This document shows positions 32,301-44,323 of a stretch of DNA of 64,000 nt, piece by piece (within the stretch, counting starts at the first letter, position 1; every line of letters starts with the position of its first letter). Under the pieces are notes generated by a model. It saw only the letters and a program-made list of their open reading frames with translations. It had not been told where the DNA came from and did no database searches. The stretch is from Takakia lepidozioides. Its lineage: Eukaryota; Streptophyta; Takakiopsida; Takakiales; Takakiaceae. Where the stretch lies: positions 19,344,001-19,408,000 of the forward strand of contig CM060733.1 in the NCBI GenBank assembly GCA_030704615.1, read 5' to 3'. The position numbers and the translations under genes are program-made.

Positions 32301-34522
32301 CAGCAGACCCCTCCTGTAAAATTATATTTAAGGTGTTTTAAACCCCCCTCTGTATGTATAATGTTGTACATGGGGGGGTTTAAAATGCCCCCTCCTGTGC
32401 ACGCACGTGGCTGGTACATTTAATGAGGAATGCACCCCCCAGGCCTTGTTCCCACTGTTTGAACACTTCCTCCCACAAGTGCCATACGTTTTCGTCACAA
32501 AGAACCAGAATCATGGCCTCCTTCACGCTACTCATCTCCAGTATGAGTTGATATGCTTGCATAAATTCCTGCGAAAATAATCAGGGCCAAAGTTAGACAT
32601 TTCATTCGATATTTGATATTAATTTTTGAGATGAAACAATAGTCACAACTAATATGTCAATTATATTATACTCCAAATGATGATTTGATTGCCAATTCAT
32701 CTCCGTCCATCTTGTTGTGCTTTGTAATTTGAAGCTCTTTCTGTAGTGTCTCCTGCTTCGGAATGCGGTGCTCCTCCAAGTCAAATTTGTCCAATCTGTT
32801 CATGTTCTCCACCGGGAACAGTTCCAATAGTGTGCCTAGAAAATCCTTGAAAAACCCAATGACCATGAAAACTTTTGGAAGCGTTCTCCGCAACATCACG
32901 TTTTCATGATCATATGATGTTTCAAGTATTTTTGCAGCACATTTGCAGAACTGTTACAGGTAGAGAACATAAATAGATTGGGAAAAGAACAGCTGGACAA
33001 GCACCTCATTACCAAACAAGACACATTACAAAAGACCCCATCATGTCGAATTTCCGAATGCTGAACCATCTCGCTCGTTCATTGTCCCACCCTCCCTTAT
33101 GAAGCTATTTTTGTAGTGTCTCTTGCTTCGTAATGCAGTGCTCGTAATGCGGTCTCCGTTCGTCACATTAATTGAAAATATTTTGGTTCTCTAGCAAAAG
33201 GAACAGAAAACACAATGAATCATTTACCTTCCATTGTCTAGTCTCCGACTTCGTTGTGTGATCGTTGTACTTTTTCGGCATCCCCCTCAGCTCGAAGAAA
33301 TTTCGGGCATGTGCAACTTTCTCGGGAAATGTTGTGTCAAATTTTTGTGCCTTATTCGGGTCGTTTAGGAGCTTACATAACTTCACGAGCCTCATCGGAT
33401 CCTTTGACCATATAATCTTTGAGGGCCAGTCAGTGTAGTACTTCTTAAGATTGTCGTCGTCCACGTCTTGCACAAGTTCCTACGACAGAATTGCATAAGG
33501 TCAGAAATGATATCGACCTAACAAACATGTTGTTTAAGGTTCGTGAACCTCCACTGTCCAGTGGAGGTTCATGTTGTTACAAAAATTGGAATTTGTTGAG
33601 AAATATACCTTGGCAGCAATGATCGTGTGTTGTCCACCGATGACGAAGAATCTGGAATTTTCCATCTCCTTCCAGTTTCGAGGTTTCGAACTAGAAACCT
33701 CCATAGGCTTCTCGGAGTTTGCGGGAATCCTCCTCCCGCGTCTTTGCAATCTCCTTACCCTTTAAGTAAAGCACATCCAATAAAATACCCCAAGCCATGC
33801 AAAAACCTTCATCTGTAAATTGAGTACCCTCGTCGCAATATGTGAACCCTGTCCGAATGTACTATCTCATCATGGCCTTCCTTAGAATTCGTACCTCCAG
33901 TTTGAAGCCAAACGTTCTGGGAAATCTACCATCTTCCATCATGAACATTACTAGCATCGGAAATTCCACCTCCATCTCCAGCTCTACGTCGACCACATCT
34001 GCATATTTGAGCTCGGCGACCTCTGCACCAATCTTGTAGTGGAACCGGAACTTATGGTCCGGAGGTGTTCCAACGGGTACAATGCCCCATTCTGTGATCT
34101 CCGGGTTGAGCTCAAAAATTGCCAGATGATCATTCTTGAAATTCGGAGATTTTCGAGAAACAAATGAACCACAGATAGGTTTGCACATTCCAACAATACA
34201 ATCCCTGGGGGTGATGTTGTTGTCCACAAAACAAACCACCTCTGTCGTCAGACACATATCATAACAACCATACAAAACTCCTAGGACAGTAACCTCCACT
34301 GTCCAGTGCCATAGTTGGCAGATAAAAGAATTCAATTCAGGAGAAAAAAAAGATTTCACTCAAAAGATGAAAAAATATTTATTCAGAGAAGGCTCGTCTC
34401 GTGGATACCATACATCACGCGGTCTCAAAATTGTTCGAATAACGAATACCTAATATCTACAAGAACTCGATATACTTTTGTAAGATGAGGTTCATCTTTT
34501 CATTTTCTTATATCTACAATAA

Positions 34523-35123
34523 TTACAGGAGGCTCTCTCGAATCATCTTGAGGGTTTCAGGGGAGTACTCTCTAGGGGTATATGTCGGAGAATCTCCAGA
34601 GATGTATTCTGGAGAATCTCCAGGTACGTACTGAGGAGAATCTGCAGGGACGTATTCTGGAGAATCAGCAATGACATATTCTGGAGAAATTACAAAGACA
34701 GATACTGGATACTGAGGAGAGTCAGGACTCTATCCGGGAGAGGACGGAATGATGGATCCCGGGGATTGTTCACTATCTCCTACAGAAATGTCATTATCTG
34801 AATAAGACTGAAGATTGCACTCATCACTTACATCTTTCTCTTCCTCTGTTTCCTCCGTTGTCTCCTGTCGAATAACTCCCTCGAACATTGATTCGTCAGT
34901 GCCCGGATTTATGAAGGTTCGCACGTCAGAGCCCACATCTGATATTTGATTCTCAGATCTCTTCTTGAAGGTTTTTGTTTTTGATAAAACCAGTGACGCG
35001 TCTTGGTTTTCTGCTTCGTTGATGTTTACTGAATTATGTCTCCTTGGCCTCTTACAGATGTCGACGACTGTCTCAGAACCATCTTTAGCCACCGTGTGCA
35101 CTCCTATGCACCTTCTTTTTATA
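34523..35123 (-). pseudogene. Last exon of a protein ending in SPxYVPxD repeats
   Basis: The exon follows an acceptor TCTGTCAG near 35124 and reads IKRRCIGVHTVAKDGSETVV, a basic patch KRPRRH, then an acidic Ser-rich part. After an in-frame TAG (34727-34729) the same frame continues with eight-residue units: SPEYVIAD, SPEYVPAD, SPQYVPGD, SPEYISGD, SPTYTPRE. It ends with a TAA at 34523. The units recall the Ser-Pro/Tyr composition of the RNA polymerase II tail, but have eight residues and an Asp. No family is recognised. Upstream exons are not resolved. The TAG, probably an old CAG, makes it a likely pseudogene. Confidence 0.55.
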
Positions 35124-37556
35124 CTGACAGAACAAAAAATCAACGCAGGGGAGGCACCAACATAAGTCTATCCCAAAACATCCTTATGTTGTGCCTTGGC
35201 ATAGTAACACGCAAGAACCTCCACTGGGCAGGCAAGGTTCATGTGGTTTGTCCTGCCGGAGTTTATGGAGGTCTACTAGAGGTCTAGTGGTCTACGGAGA
35301 CTAGTCTCCTACAGTAGCCTAGGCCCGAAGAAAAACCCGTTTTCAAATATCGGAAATTCAAAAAACCAATCGCAAAAAACCATGATCCTAACCTGCCATA
35401 ACCCTAATCCATAACCCTAATAATCCAGCAGCACCAGTAAACCAGGACCACAAACCACCCATACCAACCACCCATACAAACCACCAGCAGAGAAGCAGCA
35501 ATGTATTGAAACACCTAAACAGCTTTAATCAATTCAAACTAATTGAAACAGCTTTGGAACCAATGAATTGAAATAAGATGCTCCGCATCAGACAAGACAT
35601 CATATTCACGAAACGTGACATGCAAGAAACAAATGGTGCTCTATAACCTCTGGAACAAAAGCGAGTGAGGAAACAGAACAAACCAACAGCGACGTGGGCG
35701 ATGCTGACCAACAAAAGCAACAACAAAACAAAAAGAAAAGCAAATAAAAAAACAGAATAAACTGAAACAGCATAACAATAGCAAACCAACATATCAAAAC
35801 AAGCCAGAGCGAGCCAGAGAGAATGACATCAAACCAGATAGAAACTGTAAACGAGAACATTACCTACTGGATGCCTAAGCCATTTCGGTGCCCCTATTGC
35901 TGACCTGAAACGCCTAACCCTTAAGCTTCCACCGCTCCACTCCTCTCTCCCTTACGCTCTGCTTCCCTCCCGTCTCCTGTCTACACTTGAATCCGCTGTC
36001 TGCTTGCTTTCCTCCACTGCACTCTCACGCTGCACTGAACTGCACGCTCTCTTCTCTCTGCTCTCACGACACCCTGCACAACACGCTCTCTGCTCTTCAC
36101 GCTCTCCCCTCTTCAAAACTTTTTTTTTTCTAGCACTAGTCTCTCTTAGCACTTCCGCAGCGCTCCCCCGTATACAATGGAGTGCTGAAATGATGGGCTG
36201 ATTGACCACACCCCTTATATGGTGCCGTCGCAAATGATATGAACCATCGCGTCCTTTCGAAATCGAACGGTCGCGCGTGTTCCATCCAACATCCATGCAA
36301 ATATCATCCAATTCATCATTTACATTCTGTCCATCCATTTTACGAATGATTAGATGAAATGAAAAAACAGATGAATGAACGAGAAAATATGACGTTAATG
36401 TTCCCTTGCACATGATCATCAGTTATAACCCTGCGGGATATTTCCAATACCCCACACATGACGATAAATGAAATGTACAAGTCATATCCTCCTGCGGCAT
36501 TTTGCCGCTTGGAATTATTGCTCTTGACCATGTCTACATTCGGCGGATTAAGGCTTGGAATATTTCCTCTCTCACTTATTTACACCCGCCGCATTCTCGG
36601 CCGAGTGTCATAGCTGCACAATTTCATGAAACGCTTATCAACGGCGTCAGGCCTTGATCCACTTGGACAACATTGAATGCGAAATACGTACTTCTTTATA
36701 AGCACGAGTACGAAACCATTGAACCACCATTATCGTTCTGGCATCATAATTGTTACATAGGGTTCTACCAGTAAAGGACACTCATTTCCGAAATCGGTCA
36801 AAGAGCGCACTCCTGCACCATCCAGAACCGTTCGATTGTGGCCATATCGGATATCAACGGCGCCGAAAATCGATCCGCAAGACAATGTATCGCATTATCC
36901 CATTGGAGGAGTTCTAGCGGGCAACCTGGTTTCCACCTGTATATAAGGTCTGAGTGCAAACTGTTCAAACTTCTATCTCCATACCTCTCACTTGCAGATT
37001 GTGTTTCCTGCACCTCTCTAGTCATCTCCCACCTCACTGCCCATAGTGCACCTCTCTAAGCATCCTGTACCTCTGTGGCCATCGCAGGTGTACCTCTCTG
37101 AAATTTCCACAATCTCTCGTGTGAACTGCATTTTCTCCTGTAGAAAATGTTATGACATCTATCTGTTTTCGATAGTCTACAGGAAAATCTACTTATTTCT
37201 CATCTGCATGTTTAGAAATTACAGTCCAATATTCTTCTTTCGCTGTATTTGTCTATCTCTCCAATTTCTGTATTTCGTCATCCCTCAAGTCGTGGACCTC
37301 CACTGGACAGTCGCGTCAATGCTCACATTCATCCGTCATTATTCATCCACGTAACCATATTCATCCACTAGTATTCATCCGTCCGACTTTTTCTTTGTTG
37401 ACCAGAACGTACAGCAGGCCAGGATCCAGCACACTAGAAACAAAGGACGAGAACGTCCACTGGACATTTGAGGTTCAGTGCGACATAAGAAGATAACAAA
37501 AAGGATCCCCCAACGCAAACAAGAAGGGCCATATAGAGATTTTTTTTTTTTTTTTC
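35124..37556. other. Stretch without a convincing gene
   Basis: Short chance frames only. It holds a TATATAAG word near 36940, a CT-rich block at 35935-36160 and three palindrome copies (35216, 37295, 37452). First exons or promoters of the neighbouring minus-strand genes may lie here but cannot be placed. Confidence 0.4.
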
Positions 37557-40500
37557 TTAAATCGAAGTACTGGAGTTGACCTCAACAATATGTCCTTGGT
37601 CTGGAACTCGCTCGCACGACTCGCTTTCTGACTGACGATTAGCCTCCTCCAAATTAGGGCGCGCCTTCACTGCTTCGGCGGCAGTAATTCTCTTAGTACT
37701 ATTCCTTGTCGTATTTTTTCGTGGAGGCATTGTCCACACAACATTGTTCACGTGGATCCATTGAGGATGATCTGACGAGTTATACTCCCAAAGTTTTGAC
37801 CAACAGTCCCTGTACCTTTCCAAGTCTGTTGGGTTACCACCTTTTCTCGGTCTCCACCACTCCACCTTCACCTTCTTAAAATTAGGATCCTCCCTATCGC
37901 GGATCACGTCAGATATTGCCACCCCTATCCAGACCGGGCACGTACTTGGGTCATGAGGGCGAACGAGCACAAAAAACCCTTTCTCAATATCCTTGAACGG
38001 ATTCAAGGATATTCTTAGTCGCTCACACCTCGGGCCACAGTAAGGTTCTAGGATTTCATCCTCTTCTTCCACATTTGGCACTATAAGTGGATGGATTCCA
38101 TCTCTGAGATGATTCTTGGACCAATTTGTTTTCGGCCAGAATCCCTCAAGAAGATGAATACTCTCAGGAGCTTCTGGAATTGGCTTATCCAGCTCAGCGA
38201 GAATGTTTCCCTAGTACTGGTCATATTGTTCCATTCGACCTCTGTAATGATCGTCAAGCATCATTCCTTTCGTCCAAAAATCCCTGTACTTCTTTATTCC
38301 ATTCTTAATGAATGACTATTTTTCGGAGGAGTCGTCCCCGACTCCCCAGATAGGTCTCCTTGGAACGGCGTCTGGGTCTCCTTCGGGGAGCTTAGGAGTC
38401 CCGTCAGGATTGGACTTTCACATCTTCACGCTATTGTTTGTTGGAAGCCAATCCGAATCAATAGCGGACTTCTTGTACTTCATGACGGGTCAGCCCTCCG
38501 CATCCTTAAAAAAACGGAAAATGTGCATCTCCGAAATCTCGATCAACGCCTCCTTTCCATCTAGAATAAAGCCCTTTACAAAATTCTTGAAATCGGGAAC
38601 CTCCTGAATAATCTGTGGAATGAACTGCAAATCTTGCGAGGTCATAAATGACCTCCGAAAGAATGTAGGTACTTCGTTCCTTCAGTTTCTTCAAAAGGTA
38701 GCTGAAGAACCCGTCGATGTCATCATGGGTGTGTCCGACCATTAGGAACCCTACCTGGATCTCTTCAAAAACATCTTTGGTGGTCAGGAGGGAAAGAAAA
38801 GCAAGCATCCATATGTTCTTATTGTCCTTTGCGGAGTTGTCCATTTGCAAGTATAGTCTTCTCGGAAATGGACGAGCACCACGTTTGTCTTCCGGCCTGC
38901 AGGGTTTAAGAGCATCCAAACATCTCGATTTACCTCTTAAAAGTGATTCAAAAAACTCATTTTGAAATCGGTAATCGAAAATGTTCCTGGACTTGCGACA
39001 GGTTGGCTTCTCCAGCTGGCGCAGGCAACGTGCCAAAGAACCAATTATAAAGTTTGAATTTCCCTTCCAGAACTCAAGAGAATACTGACCGTAAGCTCCA
39101 TCACCGTGTCCGTGCGTGACCATTCCTGTTAGTGAAACTGGAAGCTGACCCAATCCAGAAATCATCTTGTTTGGAGTCTGCTGCCTTGGAACAGCTGTTT
39201 TCCTATGATCCATTTTGTCGTGAATAATACAGAGAAACTCCTCCGGAATCATAACAGACTCATTCCTCTAGCTATGGTACAGTCTTCTGCACGACTCTTT
39301 GTGCCTCAAATGTTTATCAAGCGCTCGTTTGTGTGTCACCTGTTCCGCATTTCTCTTGACGGACTTTTTGGTCAGGTCCTTTAACATCTCACACTTCGCA
39401 AATGTGCTCCCAGTTTTACGAACCTCCATGTTAGGAAATATCCGACTCCAGATGCGGCTAACAGCCGACTGCGAGACTCCTTCCAACCCGAAAAGTCTGT
39501 TCGTCTGTTACAATAAGAAAGGGTCAGGAAAGGAACGTCCACTGGACAGTGGAGGTTCATGAAACTAGAAGCACAGTCGAGAGAGACAAAATCGAAGGGA
39601 GGATCATCCACATTGAATCAGAAAAAACTTCCAGGAAAGAAATTGAAGAATGGAGATTTCATACCTCGTTGGACTCGTCTCGTATTCGCTTCCAGTTCAT
39701 TTCAGGTGGTAAGACTCTCAAAGTATCCCTCCCTCCCTCCCCAATGCATCTTGTCTTATGGGGCATGAGGTCAATATTTCCGTTGATAATGGACATAATG
39801 TTATCCTCTGCCTGAAGCGTCCGTGGGCATGGCCTCTTCACTCCACGGTTCCCATGGAGACTTGACAACCAACCCTGTTTACTCAACTTTTTGTACTCCA
39901 TGTATGTGGACCTGCCAATTCCATGAATTGTCCACCAAGCAGTCTCACAAACATCTACACTCTTAATTGTAACATATGCCCTGCGAAAAGTCCCTTCCAG
40001 TATGTGAAGTTGTTTTGAAACATTTAGTCCATGTTCTCTCCTCTCATCGAAAGTGGATCCCCAAAACGAAGTACGGATAGCCAAGGTTTTTTGCCAATCG
40101 AAATATTGACAGCAGTGAAGTCTGCAGCAAGGTTTGATGTTCACGGACCGGACTTCCTCCAGAGTAAGATTTTTTTTTTTTTTTTTTAAGTGTTCCAAAT
40201 CTCGATCCCTCTTCTTCCTCGTAAAATGCCGATACGCCGCTTTCTTCACACCTGCCTCGTGATCTTCGTACAAGATACTGTCAGAAGATCTAATAAAATT
40301 CTCCAGATCATTTGAGAGTAGTCTCCCACTTTCCAAAAGTCGTATTTTTATTAAAGGCCATTTTTCAAGAGACATCAAAGATCCAGATCCTCCAGAAAGC
40401 ATTCTGGTGACAAGAACTCCAACATCGTCCTCTCCCAGTTTGTCATTGAGGATCACCTCGTCCGGAATGCAGCCTTGAATCCTCCCCTCAAACAGTGCAC

Positions 40501-40818
40501 CCCCATCATCACCCAATAGTACGTACTGCAAGTTTCTCCAGTTGTTTCTTCCGAGTCCTTCGCTCGGATTCCCAGAACTCTTCGATGGTCTGTGGTTTGA
40601 TTCATCCTCGTCGACGTCAGAATTTTCGGCAGTATACCTTGTCTCCGGCGTAAAATCAGTCATGTCAAGCCCTCCTTGATACTCGTTATTCTCCACATGA
40701 ACTTCGCCAACATTCCACACCACCGGGGTCCCAATGGCCTCCTTCAAGGTGTCAGCATCCATATATCCATAAGGAAGAGGACATAATGAGTGTGCTTCAT
40801 CACATGAGATGAGAACCA
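37557..40818 (-). pseudogene. DUF7869-like gene, inactivated
   Basis: Exon 40818-39665 has an acidic N-terminus, then RLHCCQYFDWQKTLAIRTSF and VDVCETAWWTIHGIGRSTYM. A clean GT-AG intron (39505-39664) leads to exon 39504-37557. That exon starts with a helix-turn-helix-like SQSAVSRIWSRIF, then RLYLQMDNSAKDNKNIWMLA and GFLMVGHTHDDIDGFFSYLL. The QMDN and GHTHxDID blocks mark the DUF7869 family, which looks like an RNase H-fold nuclease or transposase; its activity is not established to my knowledge. A frameshift lies near 38630. In-frame stops TAG (near 39265), TGA, TGA, TAG and TAG (38500-38200) follow. All fit C-to-T at CGA or CAG. An earlier exon upstream is likely. Confidence 0.72.
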
Positions 40819-41203
40819 CTGAAATGGTTGAGGAAGATAATTAGTGTCCATGATAGGTCCCAACCCCGGAGACATTAAGGCAGTCCCCAGTTGCTACTGG
40901 AGATGAAGACCCAGGAAGAGTAAGAAACGCTCTTTGACCCGTCTCTAAGCTCATGATCACCGGAACCTCCACTACACACGCGAGGTTCAAGAAACTGAAA
41001 ACCCCTTCGTGACGACCTTACTCACAGTAATAAGCAGTATGAGTTAAGACTATATTCAGAGATGAATCAATACAATAAAAGGAAATACACTCGCGTATGA
41101 ACGTTTCAGAGAAGTAGAATAGAAATGGAATTATTGTTTGGTCTGGAACATGTCATGTGAAGATTGAGTCTAATTATATAACCTCCACTGTACAGTGGAG
41201 GTT

Positions 41204-42465
41204 GGATGAGATAGAGTTTCGCCTACATAACATATAGATCACAAGAACAAAAATGGCGGGCACGACCACTACAGTCTTCAAATTTGGTCAAAGAGGTTTT
41301 TAACAACGAAAGAAAATAGCCCATTTCCAGTCCTTCTCTGAAACATTGGACTTGCTTTTCGCATAACCAATTCTCCCACTGAAGTCTCCCACTAGGAGGA
41401 GCCTTACTCAATCGTTGTTGACATACTTTTCAATTTGCAAGTCTTGAAGTTTTTTCTCTGAGGTTTTTCTCCATTTTCCCTCTAAGCTCTACGACTTTTC
41501 TGCACCAAATTTTCATTTCATTTCATTTTCATACTTCTCATCTTTGGCCCTGGTTTAAGAGAGAATTTCACATGTCTTTTTCCGTTGTTCAAATTTTAAG
41601 CAATTTTCATTTAGACATTCTAGGACATTCTAGGTTGGACATTAAATAGTCATGACAACTGAGAATGTCTCCACCACTCTCGTGTAGGGATAGGTAGGTT
41701 AGAATACTTCACTTTTCACTCGCTCAGTATGACCAATGCGGAGATGTTTCAAACACCACCTCTGGACTGCGGCTGTATTTTGGCATGTCTCCTAGGAGCT
41801 GACAGTGAAGCCTCAAAATTAGCACTGAAGATTTCCAAAGTAGAAGTTATAATGTAGGGACTCTATGGAACCCTAAACGCCAACCACGTTGAATTCCTCC
41901 TTTTGCATGGGTTAAACACCAGGCCCGGGTGAGAATGCGATCGAGACACCACACATCTGCTCGAGAGACAAACCATGGACAGCTGAAATGCTGGAGCCAA
42001 AAATGCACCGAGGTGTGTAGATGCTTTCCAATGCAACAACTGTAAGCGAAACAACAACAACGTTCAAGTACTTTGTCGCGAAGAAAGGAGCGTGAGAATG
42101 CGCTCGAGACTTGATCGGGTTTCACACTCCATACATGAGTCATCACAGTAGAGATAAAGACATTATTGCAAAGATGCGCGTAGTACAGTTTCAAAATTGC
42201 ACACTGTCTTAGTCGTGCAACAACGGATCACGAAAAAATTGCCGCTACCTCATGCAATGGGCCGAAATTTGGGTTGCACGATGGAGACATTTGTAGACGT
42301 GGCAGTACGCGATATGTCCATGACCCCACATTATTATCAGATGGACACCTATTTCGAAAAACTAGCAAAATAAGCACAAAATAATCCCATGACCCTAATG
42401 ATAGTCAAACATAGGGCTGTTGTCCTTGAAATAGTTTCTCAAATGAGACACCTGAACATGCTTTG
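41204..42465. other. Gap without a recognised gene
   Basis: Two minus frames (41223-41411 and 41847-42194) have no recognisable domain. The stretch 41430-41600 is T-rich. The last four bases before element 2 are its target duplication ACCC (42466-42469). Confidence 0.45.
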
Positions 42466-42469
42466 ACCC

Positions 42470-42556
42470 TGTCGTGCGCATACATATCGCTACACAACTA
42501 CATCGCTGTCCAAACCACACCACACATATATGCACAATAAAGTAGTCTAGCACAAT
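42470..42556 (-). repeat. Outer B block (B2) of element 2
   Basis: Ends the element with CGACA (sense). It is joined seamlessly to A2. Identical by eye to B1. Confidence 0.88.
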
Positions 42557-42914
42557 GATAAACAAACTTGTAAAGGACACACACACTCTCAACACAAGAA
42601 ATATGCAATCCCTCAAGATCACTCTTTAAAATAGAAGTCGAGCCAGGGGCACCCCAAGCTATGGGGACTCCACCCCACAACAACCTACACTCCCATCATA
42701 AGCACACTCAGTCCTCAACAATGCAGGAGCTCGGTCGCGCAGGCTCAACTCGAGAGAGATGAGCCGCGCGACTGCCGCTCTCGTGAAGATAAGACAGACC
42801 AGGTGTCAAACTAAACTTGACACCTGATTTAACACTTGACCTAAATCCAAGTGTTAAATACAAATAACTAGTTTTATTCTAGCTGTTTTCACACTGTGCT
42901 TATTTAACTTGACA
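42557..42914 (-). repeat. 3' A block (A2) of element 2
   Basis: 358 bp, identical by eye to A1 at 54453-54810. Bases 42915-42916 (GC) separate it from B1. The junction reads CGACA-GC-TGTCAAG in sense, which looks like a circle junction with two spacer bases. Confidence 0.88.
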
Positions 42915-42916
42915 GC

Positions 42917-43003
42917 TGTCGTGCGCATACATATCGCTACACAACTACATCGCTGTCCAAACCACACCACACATATATGCACAATAAAGTAGTCTAGCAC
43001 AAT
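42917..43003 (-). repeat. Inner B block (B1) of element 2
   Basis: Directly follows the polypurine tract (43004-43015 complement) in sense. Element 1 has its only B in this same place. Confidence 0.88.
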
Positions 43004-43261
43004 CGCCCCCCTAGCTGGTGGATAGGTCCCTCTACCTCCAGATAGCTACAAGATGTAATAGCCACAGCCGTACTAAGTCCTCTATCACTGTCCTTATCGA
43101 GCTCAAACTCTATCAACCAAGAGGCCGGGTACAAGAGTAGCCCCATCGTTAGTCGCCGTCTTGCAATCTATGAACTTGAGCCAAGATCTCGTGTGTTCAA
43201 GGTCTCCTAGTAGCTGGGCCTTGCGTTTCTTGTTAGCCTCCCATGGTTGTATCCACTCCCA

Positions 43262-44323
43262 CTATCCAATGCAATGTGGACATAACCAATCCCCATCCGG
43301 AACCATCTCAAGAGGTGGAGTTAAGCATCCCATATGCCAACCTCTAGAGCACCGATCACATACCAGCATGGTGGCTGCCCCTTTAGCAGACCCACACAAC
43401 ATGCACCTCAAACCTGCAGATACCACTGCCAGGTTTGGGTCAATCCTGCCATCGACATTCGGAAGGTGACATGGCGCACAATTACGCACATGGTCCTTCC
43501 AAGTTATGCCATCCCGACCCTCCAAGACCAAGACGCCTGAGGGCAAGACCTCTCGAACCCTCAAAATAACACGTCCTGCAGTCACATCCAGGGTCGTAGG
43601 AGCCGTCTGCTGCAGATAGACATAGTCACCAGGGTTGAATCTCCGAACCCCAGGACGATAGCCCCCACCACGTATGGTAGCATACCTCAACGTATCACGG
43701 TGTTGTGCAATGGCAAGGTTCTCGAAAGCCATAGGCATGACTCTCTTGAACAACTCTGCACGCTGCTCACATGCACGTGCCCACACGTCCGGATCGTCAA
43801 GGTTAAGAACTGTAGCAGCTTCTCTGCGAATGGATGTAGGCAAATCCGGCTCTCGGCCAAAGAGAAGAAAGTATGGTGAGAAGGAGGCAAGTGATGCTTG
43901 CTTGCTGAACCTGTAGCCCATGGCTAACCAGGGTAACTGAAGGTCCCAATCTCCTAGGTGTCCCTTCTGCAAGCCATACTTGCGCAAACCCCTCTTTACT
44001 GTCTGAACAACTCTCTCTGCCAAGCCATCGGCTTCAGGATGATCCCGAGAAGTGGTGCGGTGGTCTATCAAGGCCTTGTCACACAAAGCCTGAAACTCCC
44101 CCAAGAATTCTCTCCCTTGGTCCGTGAGTACCTCAGCTGGAGCACCGAATCGGCTAAGCACACAATCCAGGAATGCATACGCAGCTCCCTCACTAGCCTT
44201 ATCAGGCAATGGAACCAATTCAATCCACTTGGAGAAGTGCTCCACCATCACCAACACGTACTTGTTGTGGCGCATGGTCAGTGGCAACGGCCCTGCGAAG
44301 TCAAGACTCCACCTGTAGCCCAA
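43262..44323 (-). CDS. Integrase core and PHD finger, element 2
   Basis: The frame runs from YRWSLDFAGPLPL (first catalytic Asp), through LTDQGREFLGEF (second Asp) and HPEADGLAERVVQ (Glu), to the PHD finger CMLCG, LVCDRC, GWHMGC, WLCPHC at the C-terminus, ending CIG. It is the 3' part of the polyprotein. A one-base deletion near 44325, relative to element 1, puts it out of frame with the zinc domain upstream. Between core and PHD, GDYVYLQQ and a small beta-barrel-like stretch resemble the Gypsy integrase C-terminal domain. A PHD in this place would be expected to read histone H3 tails. Confidence 0.88.
   Translation of the reverse strand: MGYRWSLDFAGPLPLTMRHNKYVLVMVEHFSKWIELVPLPDKASEGAAYAFLDCVLSRFGAPAEVLTDQGREFLGEFQALCDKALIDHRTTSRDHPEADGLAERVVQTVKRGLRKYGLQKGHLGDWDLQLPWLAMGYRFSKQASLASFSPYFLLFGREPDLPTSIRREAATVLNLDDPDVWARACEQRAELFKRVMPMAFENLAIAQHRDTLRYATIRGGGYRPGVRRFNPGDYVYLQQTAPTTLDVTAGRVILRVREVLPSGVLVLEGRDGITWKDHVRNCAPCHLPNVDGRIDPNLAVVSAGLRCMLCGSAKGAATMLVCDRCSRGWHMGCLTPPLEMVPDGDWLCPHCIG

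Larger units (their letters stand above)
27456..32443. mobile_element. 4988-bp DNA element carrying gene fragments
   Basis: The ends are inverted: CCTGGGGGGTGCA at 27456-27468 and its complement at 32431-32443. Similarity continues inward for about 50 bases. Both flanks are CCTTGTTC (27448-27455 and 32444-32451), an 8-bp target duplication, typical of hAT-like elements; 9 bp with one mismatch would suit a MULE. Removing the insert restores the exon frame. Inside are PPR-DYW pieces (minus) and LINE-endonuclease pieces (plus), but no transposase. It is therefore a non-autonomous, Pack-type element. Subterminal runs of CCCCC and GGGGG are frequent. Confidence 0.85.
26443..34280 (-). pseudogene. 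Multi-exon gene with ParB-like motif, split by a DNA element
   Basis: Exons read on the minus strand: 34280 to about 33620 (TTEVVCFVDNNITPRDCIVG ... RFFVIGGQHTIIAAK), 33479-33228 (YYTDWPSKIIWSKDPMRLVK, ARNFFELRGMPKKY), about 32951-32675, then 32566-32444. The last of these resumes at 27455 in the same frame after a 4988-bp insertion, and ends in frameshifted pieces down to 26443 (RLGLAPKKRFDDISMVFVNT, LMSNVFVFFSTQESSGNLVS). GGQHT...AAK resembles the ParB/sulfiredoxin fold; the C-terminal part could be a methylase-like fold, but this is weak. Inactivation is clear: the insertion, three frameshifts near 27060, 26935 and 26795, and a TAG after AMMR near 33860. Confidence 0.6.
22664..41203. repeat. 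Thirteen dispersed copies of a 24-bp palindrome
   Basis: The consensus has arms AACCTCCACTG and CAGTGGAGGTT around two variable bases. Copies start at 22664, 23700, 24735, 25088, 26193, 33546, 34291, 35216, 37295, 37452, 39534, 40964 and 41180. Copies 26193, 33546 and 41180 have perfect arms. AACG replaces AACC in some. Many continue outward as GA...TC. Those at 33546 and 39534 lie inside clear introns. None was noticed outside this cluster. Confidence 0.85.
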
